Source: Bradyrhizobium sp. SZCCHNS1050 (GTDB lineage Bacteria > Pseudomonadota > Alphaproteobacteria > Rhizobiales > Xanthobacteraceae). From it: 64,000 nucleotides of DNA. Location: contig NZ_JAUETR010000001.1 of assembly GCF_032484785.1 (NCBI RefSeq), forward strand, positions 2,297,501-2,361,500, given 5' to 3'. The position numbers and the translations under genes are program-made. Within the stretch, counting starts at the first letter, position 1. Every line of letters begins with the position of its first letter. The notes beneath the pieces are model-generated. The model did no database searches, was not told the origin of the DNA, and saw nothing but the letters and a program-made list of their open reading frames with translations. This document shows positions 17,984-25,599 of this stretch, piece by piece.

Positions 17984-18689
17984 GAAAGTGCAGGGTGGAG
18001 GGGGGTGATTGGTCGGTGAAGGCGATCTTGATGTCGGCCTAGATCATCATCCCCCATTAGAAGCCAAGCCAAGTAGATGCCCATCGAGAGACAACCCTCG
18101 AAGGGGTCTCGTAGAATGAGCGCCATCAGGGGCAACGCCTAGACCCCGACCTCCCCGACGCCGCTTCAGGGCCGCTGCATGCCCCCCACAGAGTCGCTGG
18201 GAAGCTCTCCCGAAGTAGCCGCCCGGTTTTGCCGCCGCTTAGTCTCTCCGCATCTACGGCCTTCGCAGCGCCTCTGAAGACGCCCGACTTTCTGACGAAA
18301 ATCTTTGAAGGGGCACATCGACTGCAATTTCGGTCTAATGTCCCCCGCCCCGGCCGGTATCACACCGGTCTTGCTTCAGCTGGGTCGATCGACCTTCGTT
18401 ATGCCCCGCCGTTGGCTGTTCGCACGAACCGCCCGATGGTCGTTGCCTCGTCCGACAATGCCGCAGCCCGAACAGGTGGCGCAGCCATGGCGGCGGTCGC
18501 AGAAGGCGCGGCTACGAGCCGCCGCCGATGAGTCCGATCTGTCGCTTTGCCGACGACAATCCTGAACATCGCCAGTCGGCGCTAGCTACCACGCTAGCCC
18601 GTCCAGCGCCTCCTGCAGTGGGGTCTGTCGCAGCTTGTCCGCTAGGGTTTAGGCTTGCGGACACAAACCAAGTTGGTCAAACCGCGTCC

Positions 18690-18742
18690 GATAGGGTTGA
18701 CATACCTCAACGGACGCCCTATTCAACGGACATTACCCTATC
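18690..18742 (+). promoter_or_regulatory. Promoter and likely operator of the serine recombinase gene
   Basis: A sigma70-like promoter: TTGACA at 18697-18702, a 17-bp spacer, and TATTCA at 18720-18725. It is enclosed by the inverted repeat GATAGGGT (18690-18697) and ACCCTATC (18735-18742), with a further CCCTAT at 18718-18723. The arrangement suggests autoregulation by the recombinase through the same half-site as the palindrome at 17968-17979. Confidence 0.55.
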
Positions 18743-18759
18743 GTACATGGAGGCCTGTA

Positions 18760-19398
18760 GTGGCTATCGTTCTCTACGCTCGTGTCTCGACCAAGGACCA
18801 GACCCTCGAACATCAGCGCATTCAGGCTGAGGCCGCAGGCTTTAAGATCGACCAAGAGTTGGCAGACCATGGGGTCTCGGGGATCAGCACCCGTCTTGCT
18901 GACCGCCCTGAAGGCAAGCGCCTGTTCGACATCCTGCGAAGCGGCGACACGTTGGTGGTGCGGTGGGTTGATCGGCTAGGCCGCAACTACAGCGATGTTT
19001 GCGATGCGATCCGCGAGTTTATGCGACGGGGCGTCATCATCCGCACGGTGATCAACAACATGACTTTCGACGGCGCGACCAAGGACCCTATGCAGATGGC
19101 CGTCAGAGACGCGCTGATTGCCTTCATGGCAGCAACGGCACAGGCCAATGCGGAGGCAATTAAGGAAGCCCAGCGGGGCGGGATCGCGCTCGCGAAGGCG
19201 ACCGAGGCAGAGACCAAGTACCGGGGCCGGAAGCCGAGCTTCACAAGGGATCAGTTCCTAGCGGTCTGTGACATGCTCGACCTCTGCACAGGCATCGCAG
19301 CGATTGCAGCGGCGACCGGCCTGAGCCGCCAGACCATCTACAGGATCAGAGATGACCGAGCAGCGGCGGAGGCGTCTCTGTCGAACTGGGCGGCCTGA
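18760..19398 (+). CDS. Serine recombinase of the resolvase/invertase family
   Basis: A 212-residue recombinase. The N-terminal catalytic domain has the nucleophile in IVLYARVSTKDQTLEHQ and the conserved arginines in RLADRPEGKRLFDIL and VVRWVDRLGRN; the C terminus has a helix-turn-helix (IAAIAAATGLSRQTIYRIRD). The size is typical of Tn3-type resolvases and DNA invertases. GTG at 18760 is chosen because GGAGG lies 7 bases upstream and the protein then begins with the family-typical AIVLYARVST; the frame to 18655 would run through the promoter. It may resolve multimers of the island or invert DNA. Confidence 0.92.
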   Translation: MAIVLYARVSTKDQTLEHQRIQAEAAGFKIDQELADHGVSGISTRLADRPEGKRLFDILRSGDTLVVRWVDRLGRNYSDVCDAIREFMRRGVIIRTVINNMTFDGATKDPMQMAVRDALIAFMAATAQANAEAIKEAQRGGIALAKATEAETKYRGRKPSFTRDQFLAVCDMLDLCTGIAAIAAATGLSRQTIYRIRDDRAAAEASLSNWAA

Positions 19399-19518
19399 AC
19401 ACTCGCGCAACATTCCAATCCTTCGGTCCCGATCAGTGTTTTCTGTCGGCTGTGCTCGGTGCCCCGGCTATCATCTGAGATTGTAGCGATTCGGCATAAC
19501 AACAAATAGCAGCAGACC

Positions 19519-20952
19519 GTGAACGCATCAGCGCCCCAAGCGGAAGCTTCTCCGAAGATCGACAAACCGTTCTGGTCAAGAGAACTCCCCACGTCTAACG
19601 ACGTGATCAAGGGCGAACTCGCTGAACCCGGTGAATGGGTCGTCGCAAACATTCAGCCCGATGGCTCTTGGCCGGTCAATGCGCAGCGAGTTGAGTGGCG
19701 CGGGCATGCGATCTGGATCATCCCGCTGATGAAGAAGCACTATCCTGCCGTAGCGATGAAGGTAGTGCCGGGGGTTAGCCGATCTGATTGCGAAGAGTTG
19801 CTGATGCGCTTCGTAAGCAATCTGTCCTGGGTCGAGAGCTGTGGTCACATTGTCGTCGAGCTTTCACGCAGCAACCTGCCTGCTCCACTTGTCCTGCTTA
19901 GGGAAAAGGGCATGGTGACCTGCGAGAGCTTCGATCTTTCCTATTTCCCGACCCCGACCGACAGCCGGGCCCCGTTGGCGCTGGCCTTAATGCGTGAGGG
20001 GCGGGGCTTGAATCACCCTGCCTATTCCTTCCTGTCGTTCTTCCGTGTCCTTGAAGTCGTCTTCGGCCGCCACAAGTGGAAGAGATGGGTTGAAGCAGCC
20101 ATTGACACCGTGAACGGCTACGGTGCCCAGGAGGTCGTGCGGATGCTCCGCGCGAAAGGCATTCAGGACATAGGCAACCACCTCTACAAGTCAGGAAGGT
20201 GCGCGATTGCCCATGCGAGCGAGCAGCCGATCGTAGACCCGGATAAGCCCGACGACTTTAGACGCTTGACCTCCGAAGCCCCTCTCATTCGCGCCCTGGC
20301 ACAGAAGGCCATCGAAGAGGGACTAGGCGTCGAAACGCGCAACACGGTCTATCGCAATCACCTACACGAGCTTGCTGGGTTCAAGAAGATACTCGGCGCC
20401 GAGGTGATCGAATTGCTGCAGAAGAACAAGGAAGACGCTGTGCAGCGGATGATCGACATTCCCGACATCAACGTCGAGCTGTTCGACAAGCCACCTTACG
20501 AGCCGCTCAAGAAATTGACCCCGCGCGTCATGGAGCGTGACGACAAGTCGAGGCTCTACATCCTGTTCAGCTCCGCTGACGAGACGGTTCGGTTCCGCCT
20601 GGGTCTGGATTTCGCAGAAGAACGGCTGCTGTTCTCGCCATTCACCGATGTTGGCATCATGGACACCGGAAGTGCGGCATCAGCACGACGTGTGCGTGAG
20701 GTGCGACGATTCGAGCAAGAGCTATTCGGGAACGGGCGGCTTCGGATCGTGAATTCCGATACGGGCGAGATCATCAGTTGGAAGGGCGCCTACATCCCCG
20801 TTAACATGTTCCAAGATCTAGAGGGCTGCGCAGCCCAGCTCGCGATGTGGGACCGGACAGCAGCAAGGCGCCAGGACTACGAAGACCGCTATGGTGCTCG
20901 GCTCGCGTGGTACGCGCAGGGTTATACCATACAGGTCGTCCCGAAGGTGTAG
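19519..20952 (+). CDS. Unknown 477-aa island protein with a HEPN-like RxxxxH motif
   Basis: I cannot place this protein in a named family with certainty; it recalls proteins annotated MauJ-like. There is no signal peptide or membrane segment. The centre is helical: AYSFLSFFRVLEVVFGRHKW is followed by NHLYKSGRCAIAHASEQP, where R-C-A-I-A-H fits the R-x4-6-H motif of HEPN ribonucleases (Apea-HEPN style). The C-terminal third is predicted mixed alpha/beta (SRLYILFSSADETVRFRLGL). The start is GTG at 19519 without a strong ribosome-binding site. The gene ends 12 bases before iteron triplet 2, as if it were the last gene of one module. A toxin or defence role is inference. Confidence 0.72.
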   Translation: MNASAPQAEASPKIDKPFWSRELPTSNDVIKGELAEPGEWVVANIQPDGSWPVNAQRVEWRGHAIWIIPLMKKHYPAVAMKVVPGVSRSDCEELLMRFVSNLSWVESCGHIVVELSRSNLPAPLVLLREKGMVTCESFDLSYFPTPTDSRAPLALALMREGRGLNHPAYSFLSFFRVLEVVFGRHKWKRWVEAAIDTVNGYGAQEVVRMLRAKGIQDIGNHLYKSGRCAIAHASEQPIVDPDKPDDFRRLTSEAPLIRALAQKAIEEGLGVETRNTVYRNHLHELAGFKKILGAEVIELLQKNKEDAVQRMIDIPDINVELFDKPPYEPLKKLTPRVMERDDKSRLYILFSSADETVRFRLGLDFAEERLLFSPFTDVGIMDTGSAASARRVREVRRFEQELFGNGRLRIVNSDTGEIISWKGAYIPVNMFQDLEGCAAQLAMWDRTAARRQDYEDRYGARLAWYAQGYTIQVVPKV

Positions 20953-20963
20953 CCGCCTGCGTC

Positions 20964-20999
20964 CTGGGGGACACATTGGGACTGAGCCTGGGGGACGCC
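20964..20999 (+). repeat. Iteron triplet 2 (internal; three 12-bp units, middle one degenerate)
   Basis: Units CTGGGGGACACA, TTGGGACTGAGC and CTGGGGGACGCC. It has the same period and strand as the end triplets but lies in the middle of the island, right after the HEPN-like gene. It may mark the old end of an element that integrated earlier. Confidence 0.75.
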
Positions 21000-21231
21000 A
21001 CAATGCGACAGCCGACAACCCCCTGATTTGCTCGCCATCCAGGTCACACGCCTCCTGACGGTGCCTAAGCACCTCTTTCCGCCTTGGACCTAGCTTCCTT
21101 CTATTGGAACTAAAACCGTGACTTAGATCATCATCCGGCTGTACAAGAGCCTTAACTTGGAATTAACCTTTAATTAACCATATTTCCTCCCCGAACCTTT
21201 ACCCATCCTCGGACATTCTAACGGTGCAACA

Positions 21232-21441
21232 ATGCGGCTGATCTCGATGTCTGGCAAAGACGATTCGATGCTCCCCGGCGTACACACCCTTAGGTTTGTG
21301 GCGTCCTTTGCGCTGCTCGGCGCGGTTGTCAGCGGCATCGGAGTCGGCTGGATGGATCATTTGCCATTTGACCCGCGAATCTTTGGGGCACTCGGCGGAG
21401 CCGCATTAGCTATCGCCGCTAAGGCCGTGCATCGTGCCTGA
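21232..21441 (+). CDS. Small two-segment membrane protein
   Basis: A 69-residue hypothetical protein with two hydrophobic stretches (LRFVASFALLGAVVSGIGVG and IFGALGGAALAIAAKAV). Start candidates are ATG 21232, 21247 and 21268; none has a strong ribosome-binding site. The next gene begins 2 bases after its stop, so the pair is probably an operon. The size and topology recall phage holin-like proteins, but no motif proves it. Confidence 0.5.
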   Translation: MRLISMSGKDDSMLPGVHTLRFVASFALLGAVVSGIGVGWMDHLPFDPRIFGALGGAALAIAAKAVHRA

Positions 21442-21443
21442 AC

Positions 21444-21749
21444 GTGGCTGCGTGGTGGGCTGACCTCGTAGGTGTATTTGACGGCAACTGGGTTGACGTG
21501 TTGACCCTACTTGTTGCCGTCGCTTACGCTGCCTATGAGTGTCACCGTGAGCCCGGTCAACGATATATCTCGAGAGAGACCGGTCAGGCTGTAGCTCATG
21601 GGGCCGCCCTGTTTCCTTTGGTGCTCCTCATGGGGGCTAGCGTATCGAGTCACGCCCTAGACGCGCTTCTCCACTCTCACAAGATCATACTCTCGGTGGC
21701 CGGCGCGGTCGCACTCCTTTCCATCTTGGAAGAAAGCCCGCCCTCCTAG
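21444..21749 (+). CDS. Small membrane protein
   Basis: A 101-residue protein with hydrophobic segments near VLTLLVAVAYAAYE, GAALFPLVLLMGAS and ILSVAGAVALLSIL. It starts at a GTG 2 bases after the upstream small gene. No family is recognised. Together the two genes could be a membrane-active pair of the island; this is a guess from topology alone. Confidence 0.5.
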   Translation: MAAWWADLVGVFDGNWVDVLTLLVAVAYAAYECHREPGQRYISRETGQAVAHGAALFPLVLLMGASVSSHALDALLHSHKIILSVAGAVALLSILEESPPS

Positions 21750-21842
21750 GTACACGCCTCCCATTTAAAGCTGACGCACGACCATAATTCTTGCTCAACA
21801 ATGCTCGCGTAGGAGTAGGCTCGACTTCCGAGGAAGCAGGTC

Positions 21843-22589
21843 ATGAGCACTGAGTATCGCCTTCGCATCGACGGTGACTTGACGCCTGCCACCTTCCCGA
21901 TGGAACGGCTGGGCGAGTATCTGTCCGCACTGGCCAAGTTGCTCGGAGAACCCCCCAACGTCCATTTCTCGGACCTAATCACTGGCTCCGCGATAGTCGC
22001 GGTCAAAGTCGATGACGCCGCCACCAAAACGGTTGTCGAGCGGGTTCGAGCGGTTCACGCGGGGCACGGCCCTTCCGATGCCCTGAAGGCTTACGGGCAG
22101 CTCGACGCCTTGCTGTGGCAGGACGGTGCAACAGCCACCCTCGTCAGCGAGGAGATGGGCATTGTGATCCCGTTCCGGGGGAAGGACCGGCCCGAGCCAG
22201 TCGTCTTCGGCCCCTTTAAGCAGGACGGCACTGTAGACGGACAGGTCATCCGGGTCGGAGGAACGGGCGACACGATACCTGTTCACCTGCGCGACGGCGA
22301 CACGATCCATTCGCACCTCTACGGCTCCACCGACGTCGCTCGCAGGATCGCGCAGCACCTGTTCGGGCCTACAGTGCGGGTTCACGGAACAGGCACTTGG
22401 TTTCGGACTGCAGAGGGCATCTGGGAACTGAGGTCGTTTCGGATCACAGAGTTCGAGGTGCTCGGTGACGAGCCGCTCGCCGATGTCATTCGCAACATTC
22501 GAGCGGAGAGCGGCAGCAAGTGGAATGAACTGCCCGATCCCGTGCGGCTCTTGATGGAGCAGCGCCGCGACGAGGGCGACCTTCAATGA
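21843..22589 (+). CDS. Unknown 248-aa protein coupled to a PIN-domain protein
   Basis: No family recognised. The N terminus (YRLRIDGDLTPATFPMERLG, LSALAKLLGEP) and the IVAVKVDDAATKTVVERV segment read as an alpha/beta domain; the rest has many beta-prone segments (GTGDTIPVHLRDGDTIHSHL). There is no signal peptide. GAGGA 8 bases before the ATG supports the start. It overlaps the PIN gene by 4 bases (ATGA), so the two products are probably made in a fixed ratio. It is much longer than a usual VapB antitoxin, so if it is the partner of the PIN protein the system is atypical. Confidence 0.75.
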   Translation: MSTEYRLRIDGDLTPATFPMERLGEYLSALAKLLGEPPNVHFSDLITGSAIVAVKVDDAATKTVVERVRAVHAGHGPSDALKAYGQLDALLWQDGATATLVSEEMGIVIPFRGKDRPEPVVFGPFKQDGTVDGQVIRVGGTGDTIPVHLRDGDTIHSHLYGSTDVARRIAQHLFGPTVRVHGTGTWFRTAEGIWELRSFRITEFEVLGDEPLADVIRNIRAESGSKWNELPDPVRLLMEQRRDEGDLQ

Positions 22590-23125
22590 CTGTTGTCTTC
22601 GACGCTTCCGTCCTGATCTACATCATTGACCCGAACGCCCCTGCCCCTATCGACACCGCTACAGGGCAGAGTGTGCCGCAGTGTAAGGAACGGGTTGAGC
22701 ATCTCATCAACGAGCTGCAGAAGGATGGCGCGAAGATCATCATTCCGACACCGGCCCTCGGTGAGGTTCTGGTGCGTGCTGCAAACGCCTCCAAGATACT
22801 GACCCAGCTCACCTCCTCGAAGCACTTCAAGGTCGTTCCATTCGACGAGAAGGCCGCTGTCGAATTTTCGCTGATGCAATCCACGCGGACGACAAAGTCT
22901 ACTGCAAGTCGGACTAAGGCCAAGTTCGATGACCAGATCGTCGCCATTGCCCGAGTTGAGAGGGCATCGGTCATCTACTCGGACGATGCCGACATCGCGA
23001 AGATGTCAGGCTCTTCAGTCGCAGTCATCGGGATCGCGGCTCTTCCGTTGCCTCCAGCCCCGAAGCCCCGAGACCCAGACCTATTCGATTTGGAGCAGCG
23101 CGATCAGCCGCAACCGGGTTCATAG
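22586..23125 (+). CDS. PIN-domain ribonuclease-like protein
   Basis: A 179-residue protein with a PIN fold. The first acidic residue is in VVFDASVLIYIIDPN, the glutamate in PALGEVLVRAAN, and the late aspartates in KFDDQIVAIARVERASVIYS and DDADIAKMSG, in the order needed for a metal-dependent nuclease site. A proline/acid-rich tail (PLPPAPKPRDPDLFD) follows. It overlaps the preceding gene by 4 bases and ends 8 bases before iteron triplet 3. PIN proteins act mostly as VapC-type toxins on tRNA or mRNA; the target here is unknown. Confidence 0.85.
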   Translation: MTVVFDASVLIYIIDPNAPAPIDTATGQSVPQCKERVEHLINELQKDGAKIIIPTPALGEVLVRAANASKILTQLTSSKHFKVVPFDEKAAVEFSLMQSTRTTKSTASRTKAKFDDQIVAIARVERASVIYSDDADIAKMSGSSVAVIGIAALPLPPAPKPRDPDLFDLEQRDQPQPGS

Positions 23126-23133
23126 CGGTCGCC

Positions 23134-23169
23134 GTGGGGGACACATTGGGGGGCTCCATGGGGGACACA
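23134..23169 (+). repeat. Iteron triplet 3 inside attR
   Basis: Units GTGGGGGACACA, TTGGGGGGCTCC and ATGGGGGACACA, 59 bp from attR. It shares the 16-mer TGGGGGACACATTGGG with triplet 2. Confidence 0.8.
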
Positions 23170-23228
23170 TCGATCCCGCGCCCACCTAAGTTATTGATTT
23201 TGTTAAGTGAGATAGCCATCTGGCGGAG

Positions 23229-23245
23229 TGGCGGAGAGAGTGGGA
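23229..23245. other. attR, 17-bp core within tRNA-Ser
   Basis: The last 17 nt of the tRNA gene, including the encoded CCA, identical to 16294-16310. Because the island regenerates this end, the tRNA stays complete. Confidence 0.85.
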
Positions 23246-23318
23246 TTCGAACCCACGGTACGGTTTCCCGCACACACGCTTTCCAAGCGTGCGCCTTAAG
23301 CCACTCGGCCATCTCTCC
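23229..23318 (-). tRNA. tRNA-Ser (anticodon GGA)
   Basis: A 90-nt class II tRNA. The acceptor stem pairs GGAGAGA with TCTCTCC and CCA is encoded; the anticodon stem CACGC/GCGTG encloses the loop TTGGAAA, giving anticodon GGA. The long variable arm (TGTGCGGGAAACCGTACC) is typical of serine tRNAs, and the T arm is GTGGG-TTCGAAT-CCCAC. It reads UCC and UCU codons. The 3' end points into the island. Confidence 0.97.
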
Positions 23319-23539
23319 GGCGGCCCTCTCTTGGCGGGGTCGGCGCCGTTTTGCAAGCCGGGCGGGGGCCTCGGCGGCAAATTTCCCCCAAATCGCTGAT
23401 AAAAATCATCAATCCGCCCTGGTTGCGGGCTCGGCCGGGGGCCGCCGCCGCTCGCCGGCCGATCGATGAACCGGCCGGCCGGGCGGCACGACCACTGATT
23501 TGCAGCCCGTCGGTCCGGCTGCGCACGAGGGACCTCGCG

Positions 23540-23884
23540 ATGCCGTCATCCACCCCTGCCCGTCTCGCCGTGCTGCTGGCGGCAGCATTCAGCCTGACTG
23601 CCGCCGGCCCGGCGCGCGCCGATCAATGCACCAAGCAGGGCGTCGACGTGACCTGCGACGACGGCCGCAAGGGGATCTGGCAGGGCGATGCGATCCTGTG
23701 GCCGGACGGGACCAAGTCCAGCCTGAAGCCGCACCCGTCCGTCATCGTCGGCAACAAGGCATCGGTGGTGGTGGGACCCGGCGTGTTCGTCGGACAGGGC
23801 AACGGGATGGTGCCGATGGACAATCCGAGTTCGCCGAACAAGCTGCGCTGCGCCGTGCTCGACGGCGTCTCCTACTGCCATTGA
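23540..23884 (+). CDS. Small secreted or periplasmic protein, unknown function
   Basis: A 114-residue protein with a clear signal peptide (RLAVLLAAAFSLTAAGPARA, cut before DQCTKQG). The mature part has four cysteines (DQCTKQGVDVTCDDGRKG, later KLRCAVLDGVSYCH), which could make two disulfides, around a beta-prone, glycine-rich centre. I know no function for it. ATG 23540 is chosen because the signal peptide begins there; the frame upstream is not family-like. It converges on otsA across a strong hairpin. Confidence 0.82.
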   Translation: MPSSTPARLAVLLAAAFSLTAAGPARADQCTKQGVDVTCDDGRKGIWQGDAILWPDGTKSSLKPHPSVIVGNKASVVVGPGVFVGQGNGMVPMDNPSSPNKLRCAVLDGVSYCH

Positions 23885-23885
23885 G

Positions 23886-23909
23886 CCTCGCCGCCGTGCG
23901 GCGGCGAGG
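23886..23909. terminator. Hairpin between convergent genes, likely bidirectional terminator
   Basis: CCTCGCCGC and GCGGCGAGG form a perfect 9-bp GC stem with a 6-nt loop, 1 base after the stop of the secreted-protein gene and 14 bases before the stop of otsA. There is no T-run, so termination efficiency is uncertain. Confidence 0.45.
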
Positions 23910-23922
23910 TGTAACGCCCGGT

Positions 23923-25383
23923 TCAGTGATAGCGCGCGCCGGGCGACAGCATGCGGCCGGCCAGAAAACCCGCCGGCGCTGCAGGCAGAGGCTCGATCTC
24001 GACCTCGGCCGAGTCACCGTCCTGCAGGGTCTCGACGAAGTCGGCAAACCATTGCTGGATCGAATGGCGGCGCAGCTTCGTCATCATGATCTCATAGCGC
24101 ATGCGGCGCTCGTTGAGCGGCATCGACAGCGCCATCGCGATCGTCCGCGCCATGCCGTCGATGTCATGCGGATTGACGATCAGCGCCGCGTCGAGCTCGT
24201 TGGCGGCGCCGGCGAATTTCGACAGCACCAGCACGCCGGGATCGACCGGGCTCTGCGCGGCGACATACTCCTTCGCCACCAGGTTCATGCCGTCGTGCAG
24301 CGGCGTGACGACGCCGACCTGGGCGCTGCGATAGAGGCCGGCCAGCACGCCCTGACCATAGCCCTTGTTGAGGTAGCGGATCGGCGTCCAGTCGACCTCG
24401 CCGTGGCGGCCATTGACCTCGCTGACGAGGCGCGCGACCTCGCTCTGCAGATTGCCATAGGCCTCGATCGATTCGCGCGACGGCGTTGCGATCTGCAGCA
24501 GCGACACGGCGCGCAGCAGGCTCGGGTGCATCGTCCACATCCGGTCGAACGCGTTGATGCGGTTGACGAGGCCCTTGGAGTAGTCGAGCCGATCGACGCC
24601 GATGGCGAGCTTCTCGCCGTGCAGGCTGCGGCGCAGCCGCGACACGTCCGGATGCGCCACCGCCTTCGCCGCCTGCTGCGCAAACTTGTCGGCATCGATG
24701 CCGATCGGGAACACCGCCAGACGGGTGCGGCCGTGCAGCGACCTGACCACGCCGTCACGCACCTGCAAGCCGAGATCGGCGCGGATGCAGGCGGTGAAGT
24801 TCTCGCGATCGTCCTCGGTCTGGAAGCCGATCAGATCATAGGCGAGCATCGCGGTGACGAGATCGCGGTGATTCGGCACGCTGTCGATGACGCTGCGCGC
24901 GGGCCACGGCGTGTGAAGGAAGAAACCGATCGGGCTCTTGACACCGAGCGTGCGCAACTCCGCGCCGAGCGACAGGAAGTGATAGTCCTGGATCCAGAAC
25001 AAGGTGTCCGGCTTCTGGAACCGGAGCAGCGCGCGCGCCACGAAGGCGTTGACCTCGCGATAGGACCGATAGTCATCATGCGAGACGCTGATCAGATCGC
25101 TGCGTGAATGCAGCGCCGGCCACAGCGCCGAATTGGCGAAGCCTTCGTAGTAGCCGGCATAGTGCGCAGCCGGCAGATCCAGCAGCGCGAGCGCGCCTTC
25201 ACCGATCTGCTCGATCTCCGCGATCGGTTCCGTCTGCGCGCCGTCGCGCACACGTCCCGAAGATCCCACCCATACTGCCCCCGATTTCTCCACGATGGGC
25301 AGCAATGCTGCCGCAAGTCCGCCGGTCATTGGCTCGTTGGCTTTGCCACGTGCCACCCGATTCGAAACCACGACGAGGTTCAC
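23923..25383 (-). CDS. otsA: Trehalose-6-phosphate synthase
   Basis: A 486-residue GT20 glycosyltransferase that joins a nucleotide-activated glucose to glucose-6-phosphate to make trehalose-6-phosphate, the first step of the OtsAB route. Conserved blocks: VVVSNRVARGKANEPMTGGL, WIQDYHFLSLGAELR, the substrate-binding GVDRLDYSKGLVNRINAFDR, and VTPLHDGMNLVAKEYVAAQ. The GTG start at 25383 has AGGAGGGAG just upstream. otsB lies 216 bp upstream on the same strand; the gap leaves room for a separate promoter. Trehalose protects against osmotic and drying stress. Confidence 0.95.
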   Translation of the reverse strand: MNLVVVSNRVARGKANEPMTGGLAAALLPIVEKSGAVWVGSSGRVRDGAQTEPIAEIEQIGEGALALLDLPAAHYAGYYEGFANSALWPALHSRSDLISVSHDDYRSYREVNAFVARALLRFQKPDTLFWIQDYHFLSLGAELRTLGVKSPIGFFLHTPWPARSVIDSVPNHRDLVTAMLAYDLIGFQTEDDRENFTACIRADLGLQVRDGVVRSLHGRTRLAVFPIGIDADKFAQQAAKAVAHPDVSRLRRSLHGEKLAIGVDRLDYSKGLVNRINAFDRMWTMHPSLLRAVSLLQIATPSRESIEAYGNLQSEVARLVSEVNGRHGEVDWTPIRYLNKGYGQGVLAGLYRSAQVGVVTPLHDGMNLVAKEYVAAQSPVDPGVLVLSKFAGAANELDAALIVNPHDIDGMARTIAMALSMPLNERRMRYEIMMTKLRRHSIQQWFADFVETLQDGDSAEVEIEPLPAAPAGFLAGRMLSPGARYH

Positions 25384-25599
25384 AGCTCCCTCCTGTTGGT
25401 CATGTCGGTTAACAGCTGTTCATCAATATGGTTCCAGGCCACCCTTTCAACCAAATGAAACCAAATTCGGGCATTCGCGCGGTGTAATCACAGCGTCAAT
25501 CAAGTCAGAACGTTTCTAATCAAGAGCGACGCATGCAACATGCGAATGCATGGCGGATGGAACTAATAACGCGGCGATACCGAGCCACTGCGCGGACCG

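Larger units (their letters stand above)
17907..18759. other. 853-bp non-coding stretch in the island
   Basis: Short overlapping frames exist on both strands here, but none has a good start, family motif or consistent codon use. It holds the palindrome at 17968-17979 and the resolvase promoter at 18690-18742 (separate entries). The rest may be decayed genes; I see nothing that I can name. Confidence 0.5.
16294..23245. mobile_element. Integrative island in the 3' end of tRNA-Ser(GGA), about 6.95 kb
   Basis: The limits are an exact 17-bp direct repeat (16294-16310 and 23229-23245) equal to the last 17 nt of the tRNA-Ser gene including CCA. The island encodes a tyrosine integrase next to the left end, a serine recombinase, a HEPN-like protein, two small membrane proteins, an unknown protein and a PIN-domain protein. 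Triplets of 12-bp iterons lie about 60 bp inside each end, with a third triplet at 20964-20999. No replication, conjugation or structural phage genes are seen, so mobility would rely on other elements or on excision alone. Confidence 0.85.

Noticed and set aside
18229..18565. Overlapping ~90-100-aa frames upstream of the serine recombinase
   Set aside because: No ribosome-binding site, no motif, and several frames are equally open; not supported as genes.
21071..21086. A sequence resembling the att core (GGCGGAAAGAG on the minus strand) after iteron triplet 2
   Set aside because: It is inverted relative to the real att cores and matches only in part; too weak to call an internal attachment site.
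16375..23169. Spaced short repeats as a CRISPR array
   Set aside because: Units are 12 bp with no spacers and lie in three separate triplets; there are no cas genes.
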